From Flavobacterium micromati (GTDB lineage Bacteria; Bacteroidota; Bacteroidia; Flavobacteriales; Flavobacteriaceae), in the NCBI RefSeq assembly GCF_900129585.1, contig NZ_FQWF01000009.1, forward strand, positions 1 through 64,000: 64,000 nucleotides of DNA. Reading direction: 5' to 3'. The notes under the pieces were generated by a model. The model did not search any database. It saw only the letters and a program-made list of their open reading frames with translations, and was not told where the DNA came from. Below are positions 44,691 through 54,792 of the stretch, piece after piece; within the stretch, counting starts at the first letter, position 1, and each line of letters opens with the position of its first letter. The translations under genes and the position numbers were made by a program.

Positions 44691-46715
44691 TTATTTTATT
44701 TTAAAACGCAGTCCTGCATAATACATTTGTCCAAAAACTGGTGCAAAAACTATAGATGCATCAAAGGTAGGCCCAAAAGGATTATCATTACCTAAAATAA
44801 CATTGTCTTGCTTATAATTTCCAATATTTTCTCCACCAAAGTAAACTTCAAATACAGAAGAAAATGTTCTGGTAACCTGTGCATTCATCAACGAATATGA
44901 AGGTGAAAAGGAAGCTAATCGATCTTTATCTGGATTAGACATTGTATTTGGTAATCGTTGTTGACCAATCCAGTTAAAAGTAAAATCGAATTTCCATTGC
45001 TGTCCTTTTTCTTTTATATGCGTTTCATACTCTAGGTTACTAAAAAAACGATGTTTGGCTTGCAGAGGATTTTGGAAAGTGCCAGAAATATAATCTGTTC
45101 TTACATCATAAAATTTATACGCTGATCGCAAATTAAAATGTTTTTTTAGTTCATAATTAAATTCCACTTGCATTGTATTAGCAATAGATTTTCCTCTCAA
45201 ATTGTAAAATAATACTTGTTGCGAACCTACAGTGGCTGGCAATGTAAATAAATCTATTACAGCTTGATTTTGAAAATCAGTTTTGTAGAGATCAATACCT
45301 ATGTCAGCATTACGACCAAAAATTGAAAATTTTTGGTTAAAACTTAATCCATAATTCCATGCAATTTCTGGATTTAAACCGTAAAATTTCCCAGCTGTAT
45401 CTAAAATTGTTAGTACTCTCGAGCTAGCCAATAGAGACTGATTTTCGGCAAAAATATTGGCTGCTCGTTTCCCTCTTCCTGCAGAAAATCGTAAAACTCC
45501 TCTTTCCCACGGATTATATCGAGCATGAAGTCTTGGTGTAACAAAAATCCCTAACCGATTGTGGTTGTCGATCCGTCCACCAAGAATAACACTAAAATCA
45601 TCTGTATTGTCGAAGGTATATTCGAAAAAAGCACCTACCGAATTATCAATCCTGCTGAAGTCATTTATATTAACGAATTCTCGATATTGATCAAAAGTGA
45701 AATTCAAACCAGTTGAAAATTTATTCATCGTATTATTAATTATCGAATTGAAGATTAAATTCGAATAATAGCTACTTTGCCTGATGTTGTATTGGTTTAA
45801 ACCAAAATAAGAACGCTGATCATGGACATTAAATGCGTTTTGAAAACCAATACTTTGATAAGGCATATCTTTAAAAACGTACCCAACTTTAGTAGCAATA
45901 TCTAGTCGATCTGTTTTTATTTCTGAACCCCAAAAGTTAGTTGTTCCTTTATCTCTTCTTGGATCAAAATTTAAATCTCCAGTTTGTTTAACATCATTCA
46001 TATATCTAAAATTGATGAAACTTACCCACCCTTTTTCAGTATTAAGATACTGCCAACGATTTAATACATTAATTTGTTTTGCTAATGGATTATCTAAAAA
46101 TCCATCATCATTCATATCATTTTTAGTAACTCTCGTATTGCCGTGAAGAAATAAACTACTACTCCATTTATCAGATATTTTAGTATTAAAATGAGTGTTT
46201 AACTCAAAACGAGAATCGGTGGATCCGTAAGCATTCAAGAAAAATGGAATATCACTTACCGGCTTAATTAACTCGGTATTTATTTGGCCAGATATACTTT
46301 CAAAACCATTCACCACACTGCCTGCACCTTTTGTAACTTGAATGCTTTCAACCCAGGTTCCTGGTGTAAATGATAAACCATAAGCTTGTGAAGCGCCTCG
46401 CACAGAAGGAACATTTTCTTCAGTTATCATCAAATACGGACTTGCTAAACCTAGCATTTTTATTTGTTTTGTTCCCGTCAACGCATCAGAAAAGTTGACA
46501 TCAATTGATGGATTTGTCTCAAAACTTTCTGCAAGATTACAGCATGCAACTTTAAGAAATTCTTTGCTAGTAATTATCGATGTATTGGCGGTTACGCTAT
46601 ACGATTTTAGAATTCCTTTTTGCTTTTTTACAATTTTAACTTCCTCTAACTTTTCCTGCGCAAAGAGAGGAACAAAAGAAAAAATCGCAAAGAATAATAT
46701 TGCTATTTTGCTCAC
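44691..46715 (-). CDS. TonB-dependent outer-membrane receptor
   Basis: The 674-residue receptor has a signal peptide (to LFAQ, residue 19) and a plug domain (about residues 45-155, including GAGSVVNGFESISGQINTELI). The large beta-barrel ends in the aromatic strand MYYAGLRFKIK. It lacks the N-terminal carboxypeptidase-like domain common in Bacteroidota SusC proteins. It lies between a HYC_CC_PP gene and an HMA-domain gene, all on the minus strand, so it may import a metal or metal chelate. The ligand is not shown by sequence. Confidence 0.92.
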   Translation of the reverse strand: MSKIAILFFAIFSFVPLFAQEKLEEVKIVKKQKGILKSYSVTANTSIITSKEFLKVACCNLAESFETNPSIDVNFSDALTGTKQIKMLGLASPYLMITEENVPSVRGASQAYGLSFTPGTWVESIQVTKGAGSVVNGFESISGQINTELIKPVSDIPFFLNAYGSTDSRFELNTHFNTKISDKWSSSLFLHGNTRVTKNDMNDDGFLDNPLAKQINVLNRWQYLNTEKGWVSFINFRYMNDVKQTGDLNFDPRRDKGTTNFWGSEIKTDRLDIATKVGYVFKDMPYQSIGFQNAFNVHDQRSYFGLNQYNIRQSSYYSNLIFNSIINNTMNKFSTGLNFTFDQYREFVNINDFSRIDNSVGAFFEYTFDNTDDFSVILGGRIDNHNRLGIFVTPRLHARYNPWERGVLRFSAGRGKRAANIFAENQSLLASSRVLTILDTAGKFYGLNPEIAWNYGLSFNQKFSIFGRNADIGIDLYKTDFQNQAVIDLFTLPATVGSQQVLFYNLRGKSIANTMQVEFNYELKKHFNLRSAYKFYDVRTDYISGTFQNPLQAKHRFFSNLEYETHIKEKGQQWKFDFTFNWIGQQRLPNTMSNPDKDRLASFSPSYSLMNAQVTRTFSSVFEVYFGGENIGNYKQDNVILGNDNPFGPTFDASIVFAPVFGQMYYAGLRFKIK

Positions 46716-46788
46716 TATAAAGTTGTTTAATGTTTATAAATAGTTGACTTAAACCACAAGAAGTGATCTAACTTTTAAAACATTAAAA

Positions 46789-47193
46789 TCAGGCATAAAA
46801 GATATATTGATTACACAGTTTAAAGAATGGTGGCGCATTAGAATCGCAAAAATAAGAAGTGCTTTGAAATAGTATATAATTTTGAAGTGATGAAAACACA
46901 AAATTTTGTTTTTCATTAATCAAAAAGTGAAAGGGAAAGTTAGTCGCAAATACTTTTAGAATTGTATTATCTGATTTTTTTTGAAAATTCACTACTTTAT
47001 CCTTACAGCAATCTTCTTTTTTTGTTTCGTTTTTAAGACAACAGTCTTCCAGTTGTTTATTGGAGATCACTGGATTTATTGTAATTGAAGCTAATTTGTC
47101 TCCACAATAATGCACATTAAAAGCTAATCCTATATTGGAAATCAATAATAGAAAAGCTAAAAAAAAGCTTATGGATTTTTTAATTTTCATCAT
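46789..47193 (-). CDS. HYC_CC_PP family protein
   Basis: The 134-residue exported protein has the three marks of this small Bacteroidota family: HYC in FNVHYCGDKL (about residue 29), paired cysteines in EDCCLKNETKKEDCCKD (about 50-66) and PP in SNAPPFFKL near the end. The N-terminal 25 residues are a signal peptide. Function is unknown. The cysteine and histidine pattern and its place upstream of a TonB-dependent receptor and an HMA protein suggest metal binding. The start may be the first or second of two adjacent ATG codons. Confidence 0.85.
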   Translation of the reverse strand: MMKIKKSISFFLAFLLLISNIGLAFNVHYCGDKLASITINPVISNKQLEDCCLKNETKKEDCCKDKVVNFQKKSDNTILKVFATNFPFHFLINEKQNFVFSSLQNYILFQSTSYFCDSNAPPFFKLCNQYIFYA

Positions 47194-47340
47194 ACAAAAT
47201 TAATTAAATTACAATTTTGGTACGCATAAATATTGTTAAAAAATAATTTTAAAAAACCACAATTGTATCTAGAATTAGTTTGTGGTATTATTCATAAATT
47301 AATTTATCAAATAGAAAAATAGCTTTCTTAGCTACAAAAA

Positions 47341-47784
47341 TCAATAGTTAATTCTTTGATAATAAAATCCGGCAATAAATAACATTAAAAAAATAGGTTG
47401 AATCAAGAATCGACGGACATAAAACAGAAGCCAATTGTGGTTTTCTTCCGTAAAATAAATAATGAAGAACAACAAAAATATCAAAATTAAAAAGAAGAAA
47501 CAGTATAATATAAAAGCAAATTTTATCATCTTTATTTCCCTAAAAAGAACATAAATAATCGATAGAGAGATAGAGGTATTTAAAGTGTATCTTAGAAGTA
47601 AACCTAAAAACAATTTTAACGAGCTAACATCCGGCAATGGCAACACAGTAAAATCCTGCTTAAAAAAATCTAAAAATGGATCATAAAACAATTGATTTTC
47701 AAAAGCGCGCACAAGCACTAATAATAAAATTAGAAAGAATAATTGAATAATCCGGATTTTGTTATTTAGTATTTTTTGAAGCAT
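47341..47784 (-). CDS. Exosortase F system-associated membrane protein
   Basis: The 147-residue protein is nearly all membrane segments (about residues 12-28, 58-80, 88-110 and 122-142). It overlaps the 3' end of the XrtF gene by 23 bases. In flavobacteria a small membrane protein of this type regularly follows XrtF, and RAFENQLFYDPFLDFF matches its conserved N-terminal part. Its role is unknown. It may help present substrates to the exosortase. Confidence 0.8.
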   Translation of the reverse strand: MLQKILNNKIRIIQLFFLILLLVLVRAFENQLFYDPFLDFFKQDFTVLPLPDVSSLKLFLGLLLRYTLNTSISLSIIYVLFREIKMIKFAFILYCFFFLILIFLLFFIIYFTEENHNWLLFYVRRFLIQPIFLMLFIAGFYYQRINY

Positions 47785-48310
47785 ATTTAGAGAATTTTTG
47801 GATCCAAAATAACCATAAAATAAAAACTACTCCATATAGTGATAACGGAAAAATAACTTTGTGAAGCATGGATTCTTGATTTGGAAAATGAAATATTAGC
47901 ATGCTTAAAGCCGCTATTCTAAATACGTTCAGTATATAAATAATTAAGCTTCCGCCAAAAACAAAAAGCACAGTTGGTGTAAATTTACCCGAGAAAGCGA
48001 TAACGAAAGAGACAAACAAAATTATCACACTTACAGCGTTGCAGCCCTCAATAATTCGAGCTACATATTTATTATTATAAAACAACTTCATATACGGATT
48101 AGAACTACTTTCTTGAACGGATGCGTCTGCATCAAAAACGAGCAAGACTTGTTCAGTATTGATACCAACTATTTTTGTAATAGAATCAGTTTTATTAACA
48201 CCAAATGTACTGAGGAATTTTTGGTATGAAAAACTAAGTACAATGTAAGTCAAAAAAAAGCTTGCAATAAAAATTAGAAAAGGTCGATATAAAACAAAAT
48301 ATTTTTTCAA
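47762..48310 (-). CDS. xrtF: Exosortase family protein XrtF
   Basis: The 182-residue integral-membrane protein has the exosortase catalytic set: the cysteine in RIIEGCNAVSVIILF (about residue 90), the arginine in YILNVFRIAALSML (about 130) and the histidine in SMLHKVIFPLSLYGVVF (about 150). Exosortases process proteins with C-terminal sorting tags. XrtF is the short form typical of flavobacteria, and its substrates remain poorly known. No obvious tagged target is encoded in this window. It is followed by its associated membrane protein, with overlapping frames, and a TAAATTTG box lies upstream. Confidence 0.9.
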   Translation of the reverse strand: MKKYFVLYRPFLIFIASFFLTYIVLSFSYQKFLSTFGVNKTDSITKIVGINTEQVLLVFDADASVQESSSNPYMKLFYNNKYVARIIEGCNAVSVIILFVSFVIAFSGKFTPTVLFVFGGSLIIYILNVFRIAALSMLIFHFPNQESMLHKVIFPLSLYGVVFILWLFWIQKFSKYASKNTK

Positions 48311-48326
48311 TGTCGGTTATTTTAGA

Positions 48327-48334
48327 CAAATTTA
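48327..48334 (-). promoter_or_regulatory. -7 element upstream of xrtF
   Basis: TAAATTTG on the minus strand, 16 bases before the xrtF start codon. The -33 element is not resolved. Confidence 0.45.
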
Positions 48335-48385
48335 CTTATTTATTGAAATTACTTTAAATACTTTTACGCAATAAAAAAGAAAACA

Positions 48386-48841
48386 ATGACATTTCAAGAA
48401 TTACAGCCAAAAGTAACTCAAATAACTTTGAACACAAGCCTTTCACGAGACGAAAAGCTTTTAACTATTTGTCAATTATTAAGTGACTCTGTTTCGTATT
48501 ATAATTGGGTAGGATTTTACTTTGCCAATCACGAAAGTAAAACTTTGCATTTAGGTCCTTATGTAGGCGCAGAAACTGATCACACTGTAATTCCTTTTGG
48601 AAAAGGAATTTGCGGACAAGTTGCTGAAAGCAATGCTAATTTTGTAGTTCCCGATGTCGCAGCCCAAGACAATTATATTGCTTGTAGTTTTACAGTAAAA
48701 TCTGAGATTGTAGTTCCACTTTTTGTGGATGGAAAAAACATAGGACAAATAGATATTGACAGCCACGTAATTAATCCGTTTACTGCGGATGATGAGCGAT
48801 TTTTAGAATTTGTTTGTGCAGAAATAGCGAATTTGTTTTAA
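48386..48841 (+). CDS. msrC: GAF-domain free methionine-(R)-sulfoxide reductase
   Basis: The 151-residue protein is a single GAF domain of the fRMsr type, which reduces free methionine-R-sulfoxide in the cytoplasm. The family pattern is clear: YNWVGFYFAN, LGPYVGAETDHTVIPFGKGICGQVAES, VVPDVAAQDNYIACS and SEIVVPLFVDGKNIGQIDIDS. The two conserved cysteines (GKGICG and YIACS) that form the redox pair are present. It is divergent from xrtF. Confidence 0.92.
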   Translation: MTFQELQPKVTQITLNTSLSRDEKLLTICQLLSDSVSYYNWVGFYFANHESKTLHLGPYVGAETDHTVIPFGKGICGQVAESNANFVVPDVAAQDNYIACSFTVKSEIVVPLFVDGKNIGQIDIDSHVINPFTADDERFLEFVCAEIANLF

Positions 48842-48875
48842 TGACATTTCTTTAACAACCAATTAAAAACATTTT

Positions 48876-49808
48876 ATGAAATTCATTTTTTTTATTCTTT
48901 TTTTAATTCCATTTTCTGCATTTTCACAAAGTCCAATTAAAAAAATCTATCTTGACTCGTTATGGAGTGAAACAAACGAAACAAACCACAAATATCACAG
49001 AATTATTGAATCATTTGACGCAATGAATGAGTCATATTACATCAAAGATGACTATAAATTTGGCGTTTTACAAATGGAAGGAAATTCCAAAACCGAAGAT
49101 GGATCAAGTAAAAACAGGATAGTTTATGTATTATGATGAAAACGAGAATAAAAAACATGAAACAAACTACTATAAATAGCGATTACTGGGAAAGGATGAA
49201 AGCTGGTACGAAAATGGATTAAAAAAAATACAAGAGGAATATTTTGAACCAAAAAATGGTTTTTCATCGATTTACAAAATAAAAAATTTTTAAAATTCAG
49301 AAGGTATTCAAACTGCCGTTGATGAAAATGTCTATTTTGAAGCCAAAACTGAAGATGGGTTTGAATCAGGAAATAAAAAAAATGGCTGCAAAGACGTAAC
49401 TTGGAAAGGAGAATATAACAAGAAACTTAAATACACCGCAGAATACGAAAAAGAGGAATTTATTTCTGGAGTGAGTGCAGATAGCGCAGGTAAAAAATGC
49501 AAATATAATCACATCGAAATTAAACCAACACCTTTCAGTGGTATTGCAAGTTTTTATAATCATGTTGACAAAATTTTACTGTTCCAAAAGAGTTGTAAAA
49601 CTTAAAAGGAACTATTGCAATTAGATTTGTTGTTGGTAGAGACGGAGAAATCATAGAACCAAAAATTATAAAATCAACAAATAAAATTTTTGATCGAGAG
49701 GCAATTAGAGTAATTACTAGTTATGGCAAATGGAAACCCGGTAGACAAAGAGGTCAACAAGTAAGAGTACTTTATACAATCCCGCTCACATTATCTGGAC
49801 GTCAATAA
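48876..49808 (+). pseudogene. Decayed TonB-family (energy transducer C-terminal domain) gene
   Basis: An 86-residue frame from 48876 begins with a good signal peptide (MKFIFFILFLIPFSAFSQ) but stops at 49136. The protein continues in other frames: YYDENENKKHETNYYK, then a stop, then DESWYENGLKKIQEEYF (a MORN-like toxin_15/variant repeat), another stop, and further. The end, in a third frame, reads KGTIAIRFVVGRDGEIIEP followed by FDREAIRVITSYGKWKPGRQ and ends GRQ, a typical TonB C-terminal domain. At least three internal stops and two frameshifts show the gene is dead. Confidence 0.85.
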
Positions 49809-49867
49809 AAAGAATCTGGTTTCAAAATAATTATCATCAGATAACTTCTATTTCAAAAAATAAACAC

Positions 49868-49875
49868 TACTTTTG
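49868..49875 (+). promoter_or_regulatory. -7 element upstream of rpsO
   Basis: TACTTTTG followed by CAACC, about 57 bases before the rpsO start. No clear -33 TTG. Confidence 0.45.
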
Positions 49876-49931
49876 CAACCGTCTTACAATAGCTGTTTGA
49901 CATACATAAAAATCATTAAACAAATATTGGA

Positions 49932-50198
49932 ATGTATTTAACTAAAGAGATTAAAGAAGAAATCTTCGCTAAACACGGAGAAAAAACAAACACTGGAAAA
50001 TCAGAAGCTCAAATTGCTTTGTTCACTTTCAGAATTAGCCACTTAACTGAGCACTTGAAAAAAAATCGTCACGATTATAATACAGAGCGTTCATTAGTAT
50101 TGCTAGTAGGTAAAAGAAGATCATTGTTAGATTACTTGAAAAAGACAGAAATCAACAGATATCGTGAAATTATCAAAGTATTGAATATCAGAAAATAA
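49932..50198 (+). CDS. rpsO: 30S ribosomal protein S15
   Basis: The 88-residue protein binds 16S rRNA early in 30S assembly. Family segments are intact: FAKHGEKTNTGKSEAQIALFT, ISHLTEHLKKNRHDYNTERSLVLLVGKRRSLLDYLKK and RYREIIKVLNIRK. It lies upstream of pnp, the classic rpsO-pnp order, with a terminator between them. Confidence 0.98.
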   Translation: MYLTKEIKEEIFAKHGEKTNTGKSEAQIALFTFRISHLTEHLKKNRHDYNTERSLVLLVGKRRSLLDYLKKTEINRYREIIKVLNIRK

Positions 50199-50205
50199 TC
50201 AATAT

Positions 50206-50236
50206 AAAAAGAGGTGCGCAAGTGCCTCTTTTTTAT
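50206..50236 (+). terminator. Terminator between rpsO and pnp
   Basis: AAAAAGAGG, loop of about ten bases, CCTCTTTTTT. Confidence 0.8.
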
Positions 50237-50433
50237 TTTACAGTTTTGAGTCACTTATTCTATTTCAATCCTGACACAAAAGGGATTACAATCAAGACTC
50301 TGCTACAAAGTCATTACATTATGTTATTGACATATAAAAAAAGTTCGGTTTTTCATTGGGTTTTAGGCATTAACTACGCAAAACAACAACTACAACACAA
50401 CTAGAACCCATGTTTAACTAAAAAATTAAATTT

Positions 50434-52575
50434 ATGATTCCACAATTATTTGTAGAAAGTATCGATTTAGGTGATGGCAGAAACATCACAATCGAGACAG
50501 GTCGTTTAGCTAAACAAGCGGACGGATCTGTGGTAGTAAGAATTGGTAAAACTGTAATCTTAGGAACAGTTGTATCATCAAGAAAAGCAAGTCCAGGTAT
50601 CGATTTTCTTCCACTTACGGTAGATTACCGAGAAAAATTTGCAGCAGCAGGTCGTTTCCCAGGAGGTTTCTTTAAAAGAGAAGCACGTCCAAGTGACAAC
50701 GAAGTATTAACAATGCGTTTAGTTGACCGTGTATTGCGTCCGCTTTTCCCAGATGACTATCATGCAGAAGTGCAAGTTATGATTCAGTTAATGTCTCATG
50801 ACGAAGATGTAATGCCAGATGCATTAGCAGGATTAGCAGCTTCGGCGGCTTTAGCACTATCTGACATTCCTTTTGAAACTTTAATTTCTGAAGCTAGAGT
50901 AGGTCGTATTGATGGAAAATTCATCATCAACCCATCTCGTGCTCAATTAGCATTATCAGATATTGATATGATGATTGGAGCTTCTATGGATTCTATCGCA
51001 ATGGTGGAAGGCGAAATGAAAGAAATCTCAGAAGCTGATATGTTAGAAGCAATTAAATTTGCACATGAACATATCAAAAACCAAATTTCAGCTCAATTGC
51101 GTTTGCAGGCTGCCTTTGGCAAAAAAGAAGTTCGTACTTACGAAGGAGAAAGAGAAGATGAAGCTATCTACGCTAAAGTAAAAGCAGCAGCTTACGATAA
51201 AATTTACGCTATTGCTAGCAAAGGTTCTGCTAAACAAGAACGTTCTGCAGCATTTGATGCGGTAAAAGAAGAAGTTAAAGCTTTATTTACTGAAGAAGAA
51301 TTGGCAGTAGACGGAGAATTAGTTTCTAAATATTTCAAAAAAACAAACAAGGAAGCAGTTCGTAACGTAACCTTAGATTTAGGAACACGTTTAGACGGAA
51401 GAAAAACTACAGAAATCAGAGATATCTGGTGTGAAGTAGATTATTTACCATCGGTACACGGATCTGCATTATTTACCCGTGGAGAAACTCAAGCATTGGC
51501 AACAGCCACTTTAGGAACTTCTAGAGAAGCAAACCAAATTGATTCACCATCACAACAAGGAGAAGAAAAATTCTACTTGCACTATAACTTCCCTCCTTTC
51601 TCAACTGGAGAAGCTCGTCCCTTAAGAGGAACTTCAAGAAGAGAAGTAGGTCACGGAAACTTGGCGCAAAGAGCATTGAAAAATATGATTCCTGCTGATT
51701 GCCCTTACACAATACGTGTAGTTTCTGAAGTATTAGAATCGAATGGTTCATCATCCATGGCAACAGTTTGTGCTGGAACATTATCATTGATGGATGCTGG
51801 TATTCAAATGATTCGTCCCGTTTCTGGAATTGCAATGGGATTAATTACAGATGGAGAACGCTATGCAGTATTGTCCGATATTCTTGGTGATGAAGATCAC
51901 TTAGGAGATATGGACTTTAAAGTTACTGGAACTTCCGAAGGAATTACAGCTTGTCAAATGGACATCAAGATTGACGGATTGAAATACGAGATTATGGAAG
52001 CAGCATTGGCTCAAGCCCGTGATGGTCGTTTGCATATCCTTGGAAAATTAATCGAAACTTTAGCAGCTCCAAAAGAGGATGTTAAAGCTTACGCTCCAAA
52101 AATTATTACTAGAAGAATTCCTAACGCGTTCATTGGTGCGTTAATTGGTCCTGGTGGAAAAGTAATTCAAGAATTACAGAAAACCACTGGAACAACAATT
52201 GTTATCAATGAAGACCCAATTACGGAAGAAGGAGTTATTGAAATTTTAGGTACTGATCCAGCTGGAATCGAAGCGGTATTGGCTAAAATCAAGTCAATCA
52301 CTTTCAAACCTCAAATGAATGAGTCTTATGAAGTGAAAGTAATTAAAATGTTAGATTTTGGTGCAGTTGTAGAATATACGTCAGCTCCAGGAAACGAAGT
52401 TTTGCTACATGTATCTGAATTAGCTTGGGAACGCACAGAAAATGTTGCTGATGTTGTAAACATGGGCGATGTTTTCCAAGTGAAATACTTAGGTATGGAT
52501 CCTAAAACCAGAAAAGAAAAAGTGTCCAGAAAAGCACTTATGCCAAGACCTCCTCGTGAGGAAAGAAAAGAGTAA
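50434..52575 (+). CDS. pnp: Polyribonucleotide nucleotidyltransferase
   Basis: The 713-residue PNPase degrades RNA from the 3' end using phosphate. Two RNase PH domains are visible: the first holds [18 protein letters not shown], the second [13 protein letters not shown] and [14 protein letters not shown] through [14 protein letters not shown]. They are joined by a helical linker. A KH domain ([16 protein letters not shown], about 565) and an S1 domain ([17 protein letters not shown], about 630-695) follow. Length and order are typical. The 230-base gap after rpsO contains no accepted gene. Confidence 0.98.
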   Translation: MIPQLFVESIDLGDGRNITIETGRLAKQADGSVVVRIGKTVILGTVVSSRKASPGIDFLPLTVDYREKFAAAGRFPGGFFKREARPSDNEVLTMRLVDRVLRPLFPDDYHAEVQVMIQLMSHDEDVMPDALAGLAASAALALSDIPFETLISEARVGRIDGKFIINPSRAQLALSDIDMMIGASMDSIAMVEGEMKEISEADMLEAIKFAHEHIKNQISAQLRLQAAFGKKEVRTYEGEREDEAIYAKVKAAAYDKIYAIASKGSAKQERSAAFDAVKEEVKALFTEEELAVDGELVSKYFKKTNKEAVRNVTLDLGTRLDGRKTTEIRDIWCEVDYLPSVHGSALFTRGETQALATATLGTSREANQIDSPSQQGEEKFYLHYNFPPFSTGEARPLRGTSRREVGHGNLAQRALKNMIPADCPYTIRVVSEVLESNGSSSMATVCAGTLSLMDAGIQMIRPVSGIAMGLITDGERYAVLSDILGDEDHLGDMDFKVTGTSEGITACQMDIKIDGLKYEIMEAALAQARDGRLHILGKLIETLAAPKEDVKAYAPKIITRRIPNAFIGALIGPGGKVIQELQKTTGTTIVINEDPITEEGVIEILGTDPAGIEAVLAKIKSITFKPQMNESYEVKVIKMLDFGAVVEYTSAPGNEVLLHVSELAWERTENVADVVNMGDVFQVKYLGMDPKTRKEKVSRKALMPRPPREERKE

Positions 52576-52608
52576 TCAGATCTTAAGTTTACTAAAGGTT
52601 TATTTATA

Positions 52609-52652
52609 GAAAATCCCAATTCATTTAGTTGAATTGGGATTTTCGTTTTTTA
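52609..52652 (+). terminator. Terminator after pnp
   Basis: GAAAATCCCAATTCA, loop TTTAGT, TGAATTGGGATTTTC, then a T run: 15 perfect pairs. Confidence 0.93.
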
Positions 52653-52749
52653 TAAAACATCCGCTTAATGAAGATCAAACTTTATAAATTAAATTATAAT
52701 TTTTCATTAAATCACAAATTATTATATTTACAACTCTAATTTGTAAAAT

Positions 52750-53376
52750 ATGTTTACCCAAGAATTTAAAAAAGCGATACAAGAGTTACCAAGTGCTGAG
52801 AAAGACAAGTTAATTTTTAGGCTTTTAAAAAAAGATCGAGATCTCACCAACAGACTGCATTTTGAACTAGTGGATACAGAAACGGTCGAGGACAAGAGGA
52901 TGGCCTTTGAAAAAGTCATGATAAAAAAAATTGATCATTTTACAGAGCAGTTTTATTCGGTTGGATATTTACTTCAAGACACTCGTTATGTAAGCGGTGA
53001 TATAAGTGCACACGTAAAAATTACCAAAGACAAGTTTGGCGAAATAAGTTTGAATATAAAAATGCTGAATCATCTCCTATTGCTGAATAATGAAAGAATT
53101 CAAAGTCAAAGTTATGGAAAGGCCTATACGATGTGCATCTATGTAATTGCGAGAGCTTTTAAAATTTTGATTTTGATAAAAGCAATTGACGATGATTATT
53201 TTTTAGATTTCAAAGAGGATTTGCAAAAGCTTGGAATATTAATCGGCAAAAATTCTTTATTAATGAAAACTGCTATACACAATGGCTTAGACGTAAACTG
53301 GCTAATAAATGGTGAAATTCCCCAAGATATTGTTGCTTATCATAAAAATATTAGGCAACAAGGATATTTGAAATAA
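52750..53376 (+). CDS. Conserved-looking helical protein of unknown function between pnp and rpoD
   Basis: The 208-residue protein lacks signal peptide and membrane segments. It is mainly helical: FKKAIQELPSAEKDKLIFRLLKKDRDLTNRLHFEL at the N-terminus, and ALKMLNHLLLLNNERIQSQ-like helices later. No motif assigns an activity. Similar proteins are sometimes labelled dUTPase-like in flavobacterial annotation, but the dUTPase motifs are not present here. It has its own position between two strong terminators, so it is probably transcribed alone. Confidence 0.75.
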   Translation: MFTQEFKKAIQELPSAEKDKLIFRLLKKDRDLTNRLHFELVDTETVEDKRMAFEKVMIKKIDHFTEQFYSVGYLLQDTRYVSGDISAHVKITKDKFGEISLNIKMLNHLLLLNNERIQSQSYGKAYTMCIYVIARAFKILILIKAIDDDYFLDFKEDLQKLGILIGKNSLLMKTAIHNGLDVNWLINGEIPQDIVAYHKNIRQQGYLK

Positions 53377-53470
53377 ATTTCTGTTGACGGCTAATATTTA
53401 CGCACTTCTAGAGTTTCAAAATTTTATAAAAAATGAAATTAAAACCTAAACATCATTTAAGCCATAGATC

Positions 53471-53570
53471 GCATTAGGGATAGAAGCAATTGTTTAAGCT
53501 CTTATTGTGATACGCAGCGAAATAATAAAGCGAGTGCGGATTGCCCGATTCGCCGTGGCGAAAATGCCCT
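53471..53570 (+). repeat. Interspersed repeat family 2, copy A
   Basis: Opens GCATTAGGGATAGAAGC and closes GCGGATTGCCCGATTCGCCG then GCGAAAATGCCC. The complement of 54793-54880 has the same ends (GCGTAAGGGATAGAGGC; CCGAAAGCCCGACCCGAAG; ACGCCC). It lies just upstream of rpoD. Confidence 0.7.
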
Positions 53571-53679
53571 CATTTAAATGAAAGCAATAATAATTATAAA
53601 AACTTTTTGAAATAATGTAACTTTTTTGCAACTCCACACGTATAATTACTTGTACACTTAAAATGGAGGACACAAAAAC

Positions 53680-54543
53680 ATGAGACAACTTAAAATCACC
53701 AAGCAGGTAACGAATCGTGAAACTGCATCATTAGACAAATATTTACAAGAAATAGGTAAAGTTGATCTTATTACAGCTGACGAAGAAGTAGAATTAGCTC
53801 AAAAAATTAAAGCTGGTGACCAAAAAGCCTTAGAAAAATTGACAAAAGCGAATTTACGTTTTGTTGTTTCGGTGGCTAAACAATATCAAAATCAAGGACT
53901 TACTCTACCCGATTTAATTAATGAAGGAAACTTAGGATTGATTAAAGCAGCACAACGTTTTGATGAAACTCGTGGTTTCAAATTCATCTCGTATGCAGTT
54001 TGGTGGATTCGTCAATCGATTCTTCAAGCCTTAGCTGAACAATCTCGTATCGTTCGTTTACCATTAAACAAGATTGGTTCTATCAATAAAATCAACAAAA
54101 TGTACGCTTTATTAGAGCAATCTAACGAGCGTCCACCATCTGCTGAAGAAATTGCAAAAGAGCTTGACATGACTGTAAATGACGTAAAAGAGTCAATGAA
54201 AAATTCTGGTCGTCACTTATCAATGGATGCTCCTCTTGTAGAAGGTGAAGATTCTAACTTATATGACGTTTTGCGTTCTGGTGAATCTCCAAATCCAGAC
54301 AGAGAATTAATCCACGAATCATTACGTACTGAAATTGAGCGTTCATTAGAAACATTAACTCCTAGAGAAGCTGATGTTGTTCGTTTATACTTTGGTTTAG
54401 GTGATCAACACCCAATGACTTTAGAGGAAATTGGAGAAACTTTCGACCTAACTCGTGAGCGCGTTCGTCAAATTAAGGAAAAAGCAATCCGCAGATTAAA
54501 ACATACTTCTAGAAGTAAAATCCTAAAGACTTACTTAGGATAA
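53680..54543 (+). CDS. rpoD: Primary RNA polymerase sigma factor, short Bacteroidota form
   Basis: The 287-residue sigma-70 factor lacks the long N-terminal region of proteobacterial RpoD, as usual in Bacteroidota. Region 1.2 ([24 protein letters not shown]), region 2 ([39 protein letters not shown] and [15 protein letters not shown]), region 3 and region 4 ([15 protein letters not shown] and [28 protein letters not shown]) are all intact. It should recognise the TAnnTTTG promoters noted in this window. Family 2 repeats lie on both sides of the gene. Confidence 0.98.
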   Translation: MRQLKITKQVTNRETASLDKYLQEIGKVDLITADEEVELAQKIKAGDQKALEKLTKANLRFVVSVAKQYQNQGLTLPDLINEGNLGLIKAAQRFDETRGFKFISYAVWWIRQSILQALAEQSRIVRLPLNKIGSINKINKMYALLEQSNERPPSAEEIAKELDMTVNDVKESMKNSGRHLSMDAPLVEGEDSNLYDVLRSGESPNPDRELIHESLRTEIERSLETLTPREADVVRLYFGLGDQHPMTLEEIGETFDLTRERVRQIKEKAIRRLKHTSRSKILKTYLG

Positions 54544-54564
54544 AAATATAAGTTCCAAATTTTT

Positions 54565-54603
54565 AAATTCCAAATTCCGATAATTAGAATTTGGAATTTT
54601 TTT
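54565..54603 (+). terminator. Terminator after rpoD
   Basis: AAATTCCAAATTC, loop, GAATTTGGAATTT, then a T run. Confidence 0.88.
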
Positions 54604-54666
54604 GAAAATGGAATTTTTACAACAAACAACAGTTTGATTGACTGTTCGTTTTTTGATTGATGATTG

Positions 54667-54702
54667 AAACCTCGGCTGATTACCGAGGTTTTATTTTTTT
54701 TT
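54667..54702 (+). terminator. Second hairpin terminator downstream of rpoD
   Basis: AAACCTCGG, loop CTGATTA, CCGAGGTTT, then TATTTTTTTTTT. Confidence 0.85.
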
Positions 54703-54792
54703 AGTAAAACCTTAGTCACTTCAACCAAAGCGCTTGGGTATTCAAGGTTTAATTTTTTGTGCATCTGAATTCTTTTCACTTTTCACTAATAT

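Noticed and set aside
50222..50404. 60-codon reading frame between rpsO and pnp
   Set aside because: It begins inside the rpsO terminator and has no conserved pattern; more likely the pnp leader.
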